A stretch of 57,955 nt of DNA from Betaproteobacteria bacterium (GCA_029883975.1 JAOUIL010000011.1:1-57955); one strand, 5' to 3'; positions 35,783 to 43,579 are shown, counted from the first letter of the stretch. Made by a program: numbers and translations. Notes: generated by a model not told the origin, from the letters alone.

Positions 35783-37689
35783 GCGTGGCCCCCGAGGCGC
35801 GCGAGCTGCGGCGCCGACCGGAAGGCGTCGGCGAAGCAGTCGTCCTGCGCGAGCCCGCGCGCGCGAAACGCCGGATGCGCGGCCTCGACCATGGCGCTTG
35901 AGCCGCAGGCGTACACCTGGTGCCCGGCGAGGCTGGGGAAGTCGGCGAGGATCGCTTCGTGCACCAGCCCCGTGCGTCCCTGCCAGCGGTCCTCCGGCGC
36001 TGGGTCGGAGAGCACCGGCACGAACGTGAAGTTGACGTGCGCGCGCGCCCATTGGCGCGGCAGCTCGGCGAGGTACATGTCCTTCAGCGTCCTCGTTCCC
36101 CAGTACAGCAGCATGCGCCGCCGCATGCTCCTGGCGAAGGCGTACTCGAGCATGCTCTTCACCGGCGCGAAGCCGGTCGAGCCGGCGACGAAGATGATCG
36201 GCTTGCCGGTATCCTCGCGCAGGAAAAACGCGCCGAGCGGTCCCTCGAAGCGCACCGGGTCGCCCGGCTTCATGCGCTCGAACACGTGGCCCGTGTAGCG
36301 CCCGCCCTCGATGCGGCGGATGTGCAGCTCGATGCGGTCATTGACCTGCGGGGCGGTGGCGAACGAAAAGCTGCGGCGCGCGCCGTCCTCGAGCACGATG
36401 TTGATGTACTGCCCGGCGTAGAAGCGGATCGGCTCGCCGCCGTCGAGCTTCAGCACCACGCGCATCACGTCGGGCGCGAGCCGCTCGAGCGACTCCACGC
36501 TCGCGCGCCACTCGCGCGGCCGGATGTCGCCGAGGGGCTTCGCCGGCACGTACTCGATCTCGAGGTCGCCGCGCGGCGTGGCGCAGCAGGTGAGAAGCTT
36601 CCCCGCCGCGCGCTCGGCCTGCGGCAGCGCGTCCGCCTGATACGCGCCGTATTCCACCTCGCCATAGGCAAGCGTCGCCTTGCACTGCCCGCAGCCGCCG
36701 TTGCGGCACTCGAAGGGCAGCGCGATGCCTTCGCGCAGGGCGGCATCGAGGAGCGTCTCGCCCTCGCGCACCGTCACGATGCGGTTGTCCGGGCGCACCA
36801 GCATGTGGTGCTCGACGGCCCTCTTCTTCGGCGGCAGCCAGGGCAGGAGCAGGAAGAACGCCGTCGCGCCGCCGAGCAGCAGCCAGATCTCGCCCGGCGA
36901 GGTGCGGTACAGGAGCGCGTACGCCGGCAGGTAGAACCAGTCGAAGTCGAGCGTGCCCGCCGCCGCGGCGAGGTCGGCGCGCGGCTGGCTGATGGCGGGC
37001 TTGACGAGCGACAGCACCACCAGCGCCGCGGTGAGCGTCAGCGCCACCGGCAGCGGCGGCGCGGTGCGCGCCTGCGGCACGCGCTGCGTGTGGATCCACA
37101 GCAGCGCCAGCGCCGCGAGCGGCACGCCGATGTGGATGAACGACAGCAGCGAGAAGAGCCGGTCGTTCACGTTCTCCGGGAAGATGAAGTTGCGCACCAG
37201 CGCGCCCTGGAACACCGGCAGCCAGTCGAGCCACTCGGCGGTCGCCACCACCACGAACTGCGACAGGCGATCCCACGGCAGCATGTAGCCGTTGATGCCC
37301 GAGGCGTAGACGAGCCAGATGAGCGCTACGCCGCTCACCCACGAGAACCAGCGAAAGCCCCGGTAGCGGTCGAAGCACCAGTGCCTCAGCAGGTGCAGGA
37401 CCATGACCAGCACCACGCCGTCGGAAGCGTAGCGGTGGATCGAGCGCAGCACCCCGCCGATGTAGCGTTGCCCGTGCGTCAGCGCCTCGACCGAGTCGTA
37501 GGCGCCGCCGACGCTCGTCTCGAACAGCGCATAGAGGTAAAGCCCGCTCGCCACCACCAGCCACATGAGGTAGTAGGCGATCGGCCCGAGGTAGTAGAGC
37601 GGGTTGAGCTTGTCGCCGAAGGCGAGGTTGAAGAACGCCTCCACCTTGAGGAAAAACCACTGGCCGATCAGGTGTATACGGCGGATCAC
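35779..37689 (-). CDS. Cytochrome b fused to 2Fe-2S ferredoxin and FAD/NAD(P)H reductase
   Basis: The 636-aa three-part fusion starts with a cytochrome b domain: bis-His pairs His85/His99 and His186/His200 (13 residues between), GYMLPWDRLSQF, and a subunit-IV-like segment FDWFYLPAYALLYRTSP (degenerate PEWY, Asp250). A plant-type 2Fe-2S domain follows (Cys328, Cys333, Cys336, and Cys368 or Cys369). The C-terminal reductase has FAD motif RRSFSFATAP and nucleotide motifs VAGSTGFAPVKSM and CGSSAMVEAA. It should move electrons from NAD(P)H through FAD and 2Fe-2S to b hemes. GTG start at 37689 is 41.5 bp from an FNR-type box with TAGCAT at -10, so it is probably leaderless. Confidence 0.85.
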   Translation of the reverse strand: MIRRIHLIGQWFFLKVEAFFNLAFGDKLNPLYYLGPIAYYLMWLVVASGLYLYALFETSVGGAYDSVEALTHGQRYIGGVLRSIHRYASDGVVLVMVLHLLRHWCFDRYRGFRWFSWVSGVALIWLVYASGINGYMLPWDRLSQFVVVATAEWLDWLPVFQGALVRNFIFPENVNDRLFSLLSFIHIGVPLAALALLWIHTQRVPQARTAPPLPVALTLTAALVVLSLVKPAISQPRADLAAAAGTLDFDWFYLPAYALLYRTSPGEIWLLLGGATAFFLLLPWLPPKKRAVEHHMLVRPDNRIVTVREGETLLDAALREGIALPFECRNGGCGQCKATLAYGEVEYGAYQADALPQAERAAGKLLTCCATPRGDLEIEYVPAKPLGDIRPREWRASVESLERLAPDVMRVVLKLDGGEPIRFYAGQYINIVLEDGARRSFSFATAPQVNDRIELHIRRIEGGRYTGHVFERMKPGDPVRFEGPLGAFFLREDTGKPIIFVAGSTGFAPVKSMLEYAFARSMRRRMLLYWGTRTLKDMYLAELPRQWARAHVNFTFVPVLSDPAPEDRWQGRTGLVHEAILADFPSLAGHQVYACGSSAMVEAAHPAFRARGLAQDDCFADAFRSAPQLARLGGHA

Positions 37690-37723
37690 GCGCTCATGCT
37701 AGGGCGCGCGCGGTCGCGGCCAA

Positions 37724-37737
37724 TTGATCTGGGTTAA
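37724..37737. promoter_or_regulatory. FNR/DNR-type box for the cytochrome b/heme-copper operon
   Basis: On the minus strand the site is TTAACCCAGATCAA. Its centre is 41.5 bp from the GTG at 37689. A TAGCAT -10-like hexamer (37696-37701) lies 22 nt away. It overlaps the stop codon of senC, so the operon has its own promoter right behind the sNOR cluster. Confidence 0.75.
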
Positions 37738-38516
37738 ATATTCGAGGGCCGCCGGCGCCGCCGCAGCTCGACGACCAGGAACGCGAGGATGCCGAGGACC
37801 ACGCTCGCGCCGACGAGGATCTCGGCGACGATCACGTAGTTGACGCGATAGCGCCCCGCGACGGGGTCGTACACCGTGCACAGCAGCTTCACCTTCTCGA
37901 AGAAGGCTTCGACGCCGGCCTGCGGCACGGGCGCGTTCTGCGCCAGCTCGAGCAGCGGCCCCACGAAGAGCTGCGTGGCGAAGGAATCGCCGTACACCTG
38001 CCGGTAGATCCTGCCCTGCGAGTCCACGATGCTCGCCTGCAGCAGGTGGTCGAAGCCCGCCGCGGTGGACTCGTAGCGAAAGCCGAAGTCGGCCACCAGC
38101 GCGGGCAGCGTCTTCGCGTCGGGCGACAGGAACAGCCAGTTCGGCGACTCCACCACGTGCTTGCGCCGGAACTCCTTCATCGCCTCTGGCGAATCGAACG
38201 GCAGGTTGAAGCCGATGGTCGCGACGCGGAACGTGCCGGGCCCGAGCGTGCGCTCGGCCTGCGCCACCGCGCCGGCGAGCGACTGGGTGGTCACGGGGCA
38301 CACCTGGAAGCAGCCGGTATAGATGAAGCTGACGACCAGCGGCTTGCCGCGCAGGTCGGCAAGGCGCACCGGCCGGCCCTCGGTGTCGCGCAGCGTGTAG
38401 TCGCCGATCGCGCGGCCGATCGCGGCCTGGCTGTCGCGCAGCGCGAGCTTCTGGTCGAAGGCCTGCGCCGCGAGCGGTGCGGCGAGCAGCGCGAGGCTAA
38501 GTAAGAAGCGCCGCAT
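37734..38516 (-). CDS. senC: SenC/SCO1-family copper chaperone
   Basis: The 260-aa thioredoxin-fold protein has a signal peptide ending at AAQAF. The copper-binding CxxxC is in YTGCFQVCPVT, and the distal His probably lies in GFDHLLQASIVD. An unusual C-terminal hydrophobic helix (VIVAEILVGASVVLGILAFLVV) with a basic tail anchors it, in addition to the N-terminal signal. SCO proteins deliver copper to CuA. The gene lies at the end of the norS/norY cluster and overlaps cyoE by 20 nt, matching the norS-norY-senC arrangement known for sNOR. Confidence 0.9.
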   Translation of the reverse strand: MRRFLLSLALLAAPLAAQAFDQKLALRDSQAAIGRAIGDYTLRDTEGRPVRLADLRGKPLVVSFIYTGCFQVCPVTTQSLAGAVAQAERTLGPGTFRVATIGFNLPFDSPEAMKEFRRKHVVESPNWLFLSPDAKTLPALVADFGFRYESTAAGFDHLLQASIVDSQGRIYRQVYGDSFATQLFVGPLLELAQNAPVPQAGVEAFFEKVKLLCTVYDPVAGRYRVNYVIVAEILVGASVVLGILAFLVVELRRRRRPSNI

Positions 38517-39351
38517 CGAGCATCGCCCCCGCGAGCACCGCGCCGAGCTGCGCGAGCGAGGCGAGGAACGCGGCGCGCGCGGCGAGGCGCGTCGGATGCC
38601 GCACCAGCGCGCGGCAGCGCAGCAGGAAGAATCCGCCGCCCGCCGCGGCAAAGGCGGCATAGATCCAGCCCAGGCCGAAGGCCGCGGGCACGAGCGAGGC
38701 GGCCACCAGCAGCAGGGCGCTCGCGAATATCACGCGCGCCGCGCGCGCGTCGCCCACCACGACCGGAAGCATCGGCACGCCGGCCGCGGCGTAGTCCTCG
38801 CGGCACACGATGGCGAGGCTCCAGAAGTGCGGCGGCGTCCACAGGAACAGCACTACCGCGAGCCACGCCGCCTCGGGGCCCGGCGCGGGCGAGACCGCGG
38901 CGGCGCCCGCGAGCACGGCGAAGCTGCCGGCGAGGCCGCCGACCACGATGTTCCACCAGGTGCGGCGCTTGAGCCACACCGTGTACACGACGCCGTAGGT
39001 GAACGCGCCGAGGAACACATAGGCCGCGGCGAGCACATTGGTCGCCACCGCTGCAGCGAGCACGGATGCGCCGAGCATGGCGCCGATGACCCAAAGCCAG
39101 AACGGGCCGTGGCGCAGCCGCCCGGTGACGAACGGGCGATTGCGCGTGCGGCCCATGCGCGCGTCCAGGTCGCGCTCGGCGTACTGGTTGAACGCTCCCG
39201 CGGCGGCCGAAGCGAACAGCACCGCCAGCACGAGAACGGCGGCGGCCCCCGTGCCCGGGCCGCTGCCGCCTTCCACCACCAGTCCGGCGGCGGCTGCGAA
39301 GGCGATGGCGACGCCGATCCTCAGCTTGAAGAGATTGAGGACCTGTTTCAT
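38497..39351 (-). CDS. cyoE: Protoheme IX farnesyltransferase (heme O synthase)
   Basis: The 284-aa UbiA-superfamily protein converts heme b to heme o. It has the signature NQYAERDLDARMGRTRNRP and the second motif WTPPHFWSLAI with YAAAGVPMLPVV. Its place inside the sNOR operon, 7 nt after norS, suggests that the reductase uses heme o or, with the facing ctaA genes, heme a. It is probably dedicated to this enzyme, although a role in other oxidases cannot be excluded. Confidence 0.92.
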   Translation of the reverse strand: MKQVLNLFKLRIGVAIAFAAAAGLVVEGGSGPGTGAAAVLVLAVLFASAAAGAFNQYAERDLDARMGRTRNRPFVTGRLRHGPFWLWVIGAMLGASVLAAAVATNVLAAAYVFLGAFTYGVVYTVWLKRRTWWNIVVGGLAGSFAVLAGAAAVSPAPGPEAAWLAVVLFLWTPPHFWSLAIVCREDYAAAGVPMLPVVVGDARAARVIFASALLLVAASLVPAAFGLGWIYAAFAAAGGGFFLLRCRALVRHPTRLAARAAFLASLAQLGAVLAGAMLDAALLT

Positions 39352-39358
39352 CGCTAGC

Positions 39359-41083
39359 TCACTTCAGCGGCCAGACGGTCGACAGGTACTTCCAGTTGAT
39401 GAAGTAGTACAGCACGAAGGCGGTGAGGAACACCATCGCCAGCGCGAAGGTCCCCGGCGCCACCATGCCGCCGGCACCGATGCCCGGGTGGTGCGCGGCA
39501 ATTGCCGCCGCGACCGGCTTGGGCGCCGGGGCGATGCCGTCCTTCGCGCGCACGTGCTGGAAGCCCGGCGTCTGGATCTTCTTGCCGAGGAACACCGACC
39601 AGACGGTGATCAGCAGGTACATGCCGCCGCCGACGATGGCGATGATCCCGGTGATGCCGGCGAGCGCCATCATCAGCCATGCCGCGCCCGGGAACTCGTG
39701 GGCGAACGCGTTGCCGGCAAAGCCGATGTCCCAGTGCCGGCGCGGCACGCCGAGCGTCCCGGCGCCCATCAGGAACAGCGACACGCCCATCATGGCGAGG
39801 CCGAAGACGTACGGTTGCCACTGGGCCATCTTGGGGAAGGTGATCTCGCGGCGGAACAGCACCGGGATGAGGAAGTAGGTGAGCCCCATGAAGGCGAGCG
39901 TCGTGCCCACCACCACCGTGGCGTGGAAGTGCCCCGGCACGTACAGCGTGTTGTGGATGATGAGGTTGAGCTGCTCGGTGCCCATCATCACGCCCGAGAT
40001 GCCGCCGAGGAAGCCGAAGCCGATCAGCGACATGAACATCGAGGAGAAGGCCGGGTTGCTCCACGGGGCCTTGCGCAGCCACTCGAACAGGCCGTGGTTG
40101 AAGCCCTTCTGCCGCTGCGCCACTTCGATCGACCCCGGCACCGTGAGGCCGTGCACCATCGAGGCGAGCACGGCGAGGTACATCGCGTAGCTGGTGTTGA
40201 AGATCTTCCAGTGCGAGGTGAGCCCCGGGTCGGCGAGCAGGTGGTGCGCGCTCGCCAGCTGCAGGAACAGGATGTAGAGCAGGAACGCGGTGCGGCTCAC
40301 CTTCTCCGACATGGGCTTTGCGCCGAACACGATGGCCGCCACCGCGTACCACACGGCAACGTGCGCGCTCACGTTGATCTGCTGCGACGAGTGCCCGAAC
40401 GCCCACCAGACGGTGCGGTACATCAGCGAATCGATGGTCGGCACCAGCCCCACCGACCAGAGGAACGTCGGGATGAGGATGATCGCGCCCGCGGCGATGG
40501 TGAAGATGGCGATGATCGCGGCGGTGACCGCGCCGAAAGTGACCAGCGGGATCGAGCCGTGATACGTGCGCTCGGCCTTCGCCACCACCAGCGTGCCGAG
40601 AAACACGAAGCAGGCGATCAGCGCGCCGACCGCGAACAGGATCAGCCCGAGGTAGAACGTCGGGTGCGCGCCCATCGGCGCGTAGGAGGTGAACATGACG
40701 CTGGAATCGCCGCGCAGCACCGAGTAGTTGTTGACCAGCGCCCCGAGCACCATCAGCCAGAAGGCCGCCCAGGCCATCTTCGGCGTGGCGAGGCGCGCCT
40801 TGAGCAAGGTCGAGCCGGCGAAGTACAGCACCGCGATCTCGAAGAAGATGATCCAGAACACGAGCATGTTCAGCCCGTGGGCGGTCAGGTACTGGTAGAA
40901 CCGGTCGGGCGGCAGCAGGTGCACCGCCTGCCAGCGCGTCAGCACCACGCCGATGGCGAGCAGCCCGCCGATCAGCAGCGACACCACCGCGGCGACCGCG
41001 TTCCAGCGCATCAGCTTCTCGGCGGGCTCGTGGAACACCAGCCCGCTGGTGGGGCAGGTACGGAACATCCGGTTGACGCTCAT
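39359..41083 (-). CDS. norS: sNOR-like heme-copper catalytic subunit with Gln replacing the active-site Tyr
   Basis: The 574-aa, about 13-helix protein belongs to the heme-copper superfamily, B-type-like by its HHLLADPG helix VII. Ligands are complete: His69 (low-spin heme), His231, His280 and His281 (CuB), His385 (high-spin heme) and His387. Helix VI reads WWAFGHSSQQINVSAH, so the oxidase H-P-x-V-Y is H231-S-S-Q-Q235 and the cross-linked Tyr is Gln. Oxidases need that Tyr, and several noncanonical NO reductase families replace it. With norY, senC and a denitrification context, sNOR (NO to N2O) is the best reading. An oxidase-derived enzyme with residual O2 activity is the alternative. Confidence 0.82.
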   Translation of the reverse strand: MSVNRMFRTCPTSGLVFHEPAEKLMRWNAVAAVVSLLIGGLLAIGVVLTRWQAVHLLPPDRFYQYLTAHGLNMLVFWIIFFEIAVLYFAGSTLLKARLATPKMAWAAFWLMVLGALVNNYSVLRGDSSVMFTSYAPMGAHPTFYLGLILFAVGALIACFVFLGTLVVAKAERTYHGSIPLVTFGAVTAAIIAIFTIAAGAIILIPTFLWSVGLVPTIDSLMYRTVWWAFGHSSQQINVSAHVAVWYAVAAIVFGAKPMSEKVSRTAFLLYILFLQLASAHHLLADPGLTSHWKIFNTSYAMYLAVLASMVHGLTVPGSIEVAQRQKGFNHGLFEWLRKAPWSNPAFSSMFMSLIGFGFLGGISGVMMGTEQLNLIIHNTLYVPGHFHATVVVGTTLAFMGLTYFLIPVLFRREITFPKMAQWQPYVFGLAMMGVSLFLMGAGTLGVPRRHWDIGFAGNAFAHEFPGAAWLMMALAGITGIIAIVGGGMYLLITVWSVFLGKKIQTPGFQHVRAKDGIAPAPKPVAAAIAAHHPGIGAGGMVAPGTFALAMVFLTAFVLYYFINWKYLSTVWPLK

Positions 41084-41093
41084 GTCGCCTCCC

Positions 41094-41639
41094 TCACTTC
41101 ACCACGTACAGGCGGCTCACCATGGTGTGGTGGTTGATGCCGCAGTACTCGTTGCAGATGATCGAATAGGTGCCCGGGTTGGTCGGCGTGACCGTCAGCA
41201 CGTGCTCGTAGCCGGGGTGCACCTGGATGTTGATGTTCTCCGGCTGCAGCGAGAAGCCGTGCAGCCAGTCGAGCGACATCAGGTGGATGCGGTAGGACTT
41301 GCCCGCCTCGAGCTCGAGGATCGGGTACCAGCGCCACAGCTGCGCCACCATGTAGACGTCGCTGCCCGCGGGCGGGCGCACCACCGGCACCTTGAGGTCG
41401 CCGCCGTCCTCGCGCACCTTGTACTGGGCGATCATCGCCTCGGTCTTCCTGACGAAGTCCTCGGGCTTGGAGCGGTAGGCCTCGTTCGACAGGTTCTGCT
41501 GACCGTAGATGTGCCAGTAGGGCATCATGAAGAACATGATCAGGCACCAGATCAGCGCCACCACGATCCAGATGAGTTCCACCCGGTCGAGGGGCTGCTT
41601 CCACCACACCCGCTCCTGCGGGGGCAGGATTGCGCTCAT
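41094..41639 (-). CDS. norY: CuA-type subunit II of the sNOR-like enzyme
   Basis: The 181-aa protein has one N-terminal anchor helix (ELIWIVVALIWCLIMFFMMP) and a periplasmic cupredoxin domain with a complete binuclear CuA site: His127 (DWLHGFS), Cys162, Glu164, Cys166, His170 and Met173. It accepts electrons from cytochrome c and passes them to NorS. One helix and short length fit B-type (ba3-like) subunit II rather than the two-helix A-type. It lies 10 nt upstream of norS. Confidence 0.88.
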   Translation of the reverse strand: MSAILPPQERVWWKQPLDRVELIWIVVALIWCLIMFFMMPYWHIYGQQNLSNEAYRSKPEDFVRKTEAMIAQYKVREDGGDLKVPVVRPPAGSDVYMVAQLWRWYPILELEAGKSYRIHLMSLDWLHGFSLQPENINIQVHPGYEHVLTVTPTNPGTYSIICNEYCGINHHTMVSRLYVVK

Positions 41640-41649
41640 GGCGATTCCC

Positions 41650-41817
41650 TTATTTGGCGATCGGCAGGGACACGATTTCCATCACGCCCCAGACGATGTA
41701 CAGCACGGTGGGCATGGCTATGCCCAGGAACAGCAGCAGGAAAGGGTTGTCGAGCAACTGCTGCATGACCGGCACCGGCTCGTCGGGCAGGTCGTCCTCG
41801 ATGCGTTCGGCGTTCAT
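41650..41817 (-). CDS. 55-aa single-helix membrane protein heading the sNOR operon
   Basis: The short reading frame begins MNAERIEDDLPDEPVPVM and has one hydrophobic helix (FLLLFLGIAMPTVLYIVWGV). It ends SLPIAK, 10 nt before norY. The acidic N-terminus is probably cytoplasmic. A ribosome-binding stretch (AGGGGG) precedes the ATG, and the FNR-type box plus a TCTACT -10-like element (41849-41854) lie upstream with a leader of about 25 nt. Such mini-subunits are common in heme-copper enzymes (CcoQ- or subunit IIa-like). No specific family recognised. Confidence 0.72.
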   Translation of the reverse strand: MNAERIEDDLPDEPVPVMQQLLDNPFLLLFLGIAMPTVLYIVWGVMEIVSLPIAK

Positions 41818-41876
41818 GTCGCCCCCTGGTCTGGTTGGGACTCGCGCCAGTAGACCAGCGCGGCCGGCCGAAGAAT

Positions 41877-41890
41877 TTGATGCCTATCAA
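41877..41890. promoter_or_regulatory. FNR/DNR-type box, shared by ctaA and the sNOR operon
   Basis: The site is TTGATGCCTATCAA, a near-consensus FNR box. On the plus strand its centre is exactly 41.5 bp from the ctaA ATG (41925), with CACACT at 41912-41917. On the minus strand TCTACT lies at 41849-41854, 22 nt away, and serves the 55-aa gene and norYS. One site thus couples the enzyme to its heme supply. Confidence 0.78.
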
Positions 41891-41924
41891 GCTTTCCGGG
41901 TCGGAGCCGGGCACACTCGCGGCC

Positions 41925-42914
41925 ATGACCGGATCCGACCGCCGCCGGGTGGCGGCCTGGCTGCTGTTGTGCGCTGCGCTGGTGTTCCTCATCGTGCTGG
42001 TCGGGGGGGTGACGCGCCTGACGCGCTCGGGCCTGTCGATCGTCGAGTGGCAGCCGCTGATCGGCGTGCTGCCGCCGCTCTCGGAAGCGCACTGGCAGGC
42101 GCTGTTCGCCAAGTACCAGCTGACCCCCGAGTACAAGCTGGTCAACCTCGGCATGGACCTGGAGGGCTTCAAGCGCATCTTCTGGTGGGAGTACCTCCAC
42201 CGGCTGCTCGCGCGCCTGATCGGTTTCGTGTTCCTGCTGCCGCTGTTGTGGTTCCAGTTCGCCGGGAAGCTCGAGCGCGCGCTCGCCTGGAAGCTGTGGG
42301 GCATCTTCGCGCTCGGCGCGCTGCAGGGCGCGATGGGCTGGATCATGGTGAAGTCGGGCCTGGTCGACGATCCGAAGGTGAGCCCGGTGCGCCTCACGAT
42401 GCACCTCGGCCTCGCGCTCGCCATCTTCTCGGCCGAGCTGTGGATCGCGCTCGGGCTGCTCGTCCCGCGTGAGGCCCGCGCGCCGCGGCTCGCCGCGGTG
42501 CTGCCGTGGCTGATCTTCGCCATGGCCCTCTCCGGCGGCATGGTGGCGGGCCTGCGCGCGGGCTCGGCGTACCAGACGTTTCCGCTCATGGACGGGCACT
42601 GGGTGCCGCCCGAGGTCCTGGTGCTCGAGCCGTGGTGGCGCAACTTCCTCTACAACATGGCGACCGTGCAGCTCGTGCACCGTGGCTTCTTCTGGCTGCT
42701 CGCCGTGCTGGTGCTGCTCGCCTGGTGGCGGCAGCGGCGCGAGCCGAGCGCGCACGCGCTGCTCGCCGCCTTCGCGCTGCAGGCGTCGCTCGGCATCGCC
42801 ACGCTGCTGTCCGGCGTGCCGGTGGGCCTGGGCGCGGCGCACCAGGGCGGCGCAGTCGTCTTCCTTGCGGCGGCGATATGGCACGCGCACCGTCCGGGCC
42901 GCGCCGCGCGCTGA
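41925..42914 (+). CDS. ctaA: Heme A synthase (CtaA/COX15 type)
   Basis: The 329-aa eight-helix protein oxidises heme o to heme a. Four conserved His regions are visible: WWEYLHRLLARLIG, RLTMHLGLALAIF, VQLVHRGFFWLLA and GAAHQGGAVVF. The N-terminal GGVTRLTRSGLSIVEWQPLIGVLPPL and the YQTFPLMDGHWVP segment are those of proteobacterial/mitochondrial CtaA. Its start is 41.5 bp from the shared FNR box with no Shine-Dalgarno. It implies heme a in the sNOR-like enzyme or another oxidase. Confidence 0.92.
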   Translation: MTGSDRRRVAAWLLLCAALVFLIVLVGGVTRLTRSGLSIVEWQPLIGVLPPLSEAHWQALFAKYQLTPEYKLVNLGMDLEGFKRIFWWEYLHRLLARLIGFVFLLPLLWFQFAGKLERALAWKLWGIFALGALQGAMGWIMVKSGLVDDPKVSPVRLTMHLGLALAIFSAELWIALGLLVPREARAPRLAAVLPWLIFAMALSGGMVAGLRAGSAYQTFPLMDGHWVPPEVLVLEPWWRNFLYNMATVQLVHRGFFWLLAVLVLLAWWRQRREPSAHALLAAFALQASLGIATLLSGVPVGLGAAHQGGAVVFLAAAIWHAHRPGRAAR

Positions 42915-43579
42915 GCGCGGCGAGCCTCGCGCTCGTGCTCGTCGTGGTGTTCGCGAGCGCGCTGATCCGCCTCGCGGGCGAGGAGCTGGGCGGCGCGCTC
43001 GTCCTCGTGCGCGGCGTGCACCGCGTCGCCGCGTCGGCGGCGGCGCTGACGATCCTCGCCGCGGGCTGGTACGGCTGGCGCGCGGGCCAGCGCGCGACGG
43101 CCGCGCTCGTCGTCGCCCTGATGCTCGCGCTCTCTGCGCTCGGCGCGGCGACCGGCACCGAGCCGCCGCCGCTCGCGGCGGCCGGCAACCTGCTCGGCGG
43201 CTTGCTGCTGGCCGCGCTGCTCGCCTGGTGGCTCGGGCGCGAGCCGCGCCGCGGCGGCGAGCCGCTGCTGCACGTCGTCGCCGCGCTCGCGGCGCTGCAG
43301 GCGCTGCTCGGCGCGTGGAGCACGATCTTCGAGAAGGACGAGACCTGGACGTTCGCGTTGCTCGGCCACGCGACGCTCGGCCTGGCGACGGCGGGGCTGC
43401 TCGGATGGATCGCGTTGCGCGCGCGCGCCTGGGGCCTGCTCGCCATCGCCTGCGCGGCGCCGCTCGCCGGCATGGTCTCCGGGCTGCTCGATGCGCCCAC
43501 CGGTCCCGCCCTCGCGCACGCGCTGTCGGCGGCACTGCTCGTCTGCGCCGCGGCCTGGGCGCACGCGCGCCTTACTTGA
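42878..43579 (+). CDS. Short CtaA-like membrane protein
   Basis: The 233-aa protein has about seven helices. VRGVHRVAASAAAL and LLGHATLGLATAGLLGW recall the His-containing helices of CtaA/COX15, and LLHVVAALAALQALLGAWST a third. It is much shorter than CtaA and lacks the YQTFPLMDG segment. It overlaps ctaA by 37 nt and is transcribed with it. It may be a degenerate paralogue or a partner needed for heme a synthesis or insertion. GC-biased Ala/Leu composition makes distant similarity less certain. Confidence 0.65.
   Translation: MARAPSGPRRALSAASLALVLVVVFASALIRLAGEELGGALVLVRGVHRVAASAAALTILAAGWYGWRAGQRATAALVVALMLALSALGAATGTEPPPLAAAGNLLGGLLLAALLAWWLGREPRRGGEPLLHVVAALAALQALLGAWSTIFEKDETWTFALLGHATLGLATAGLLGWIALRARAWGLLAIACAAPLAGMVSGLLDAPTGPALAHALSAALLVCAAAWAHARLT

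Noticed and set aside
39359-41083. NorS as a standard ba3-type oxygen reductase.
   Set aside because: The helix VI motif is H-S-S-Q-Q rather than H-P-x-V-Y, and the gene is in a norY-senC and nirS setting. An oxidase role is kept only as the alternative.
39359-41083. cNOR/qNOR (norB) assignment.
   Set aside because: The cNOR helix VI acidic pattern (H-x-x-x-E) is missing. The partner has CuA rather than heme c, and there is no N-terminal quinol-binding extension.
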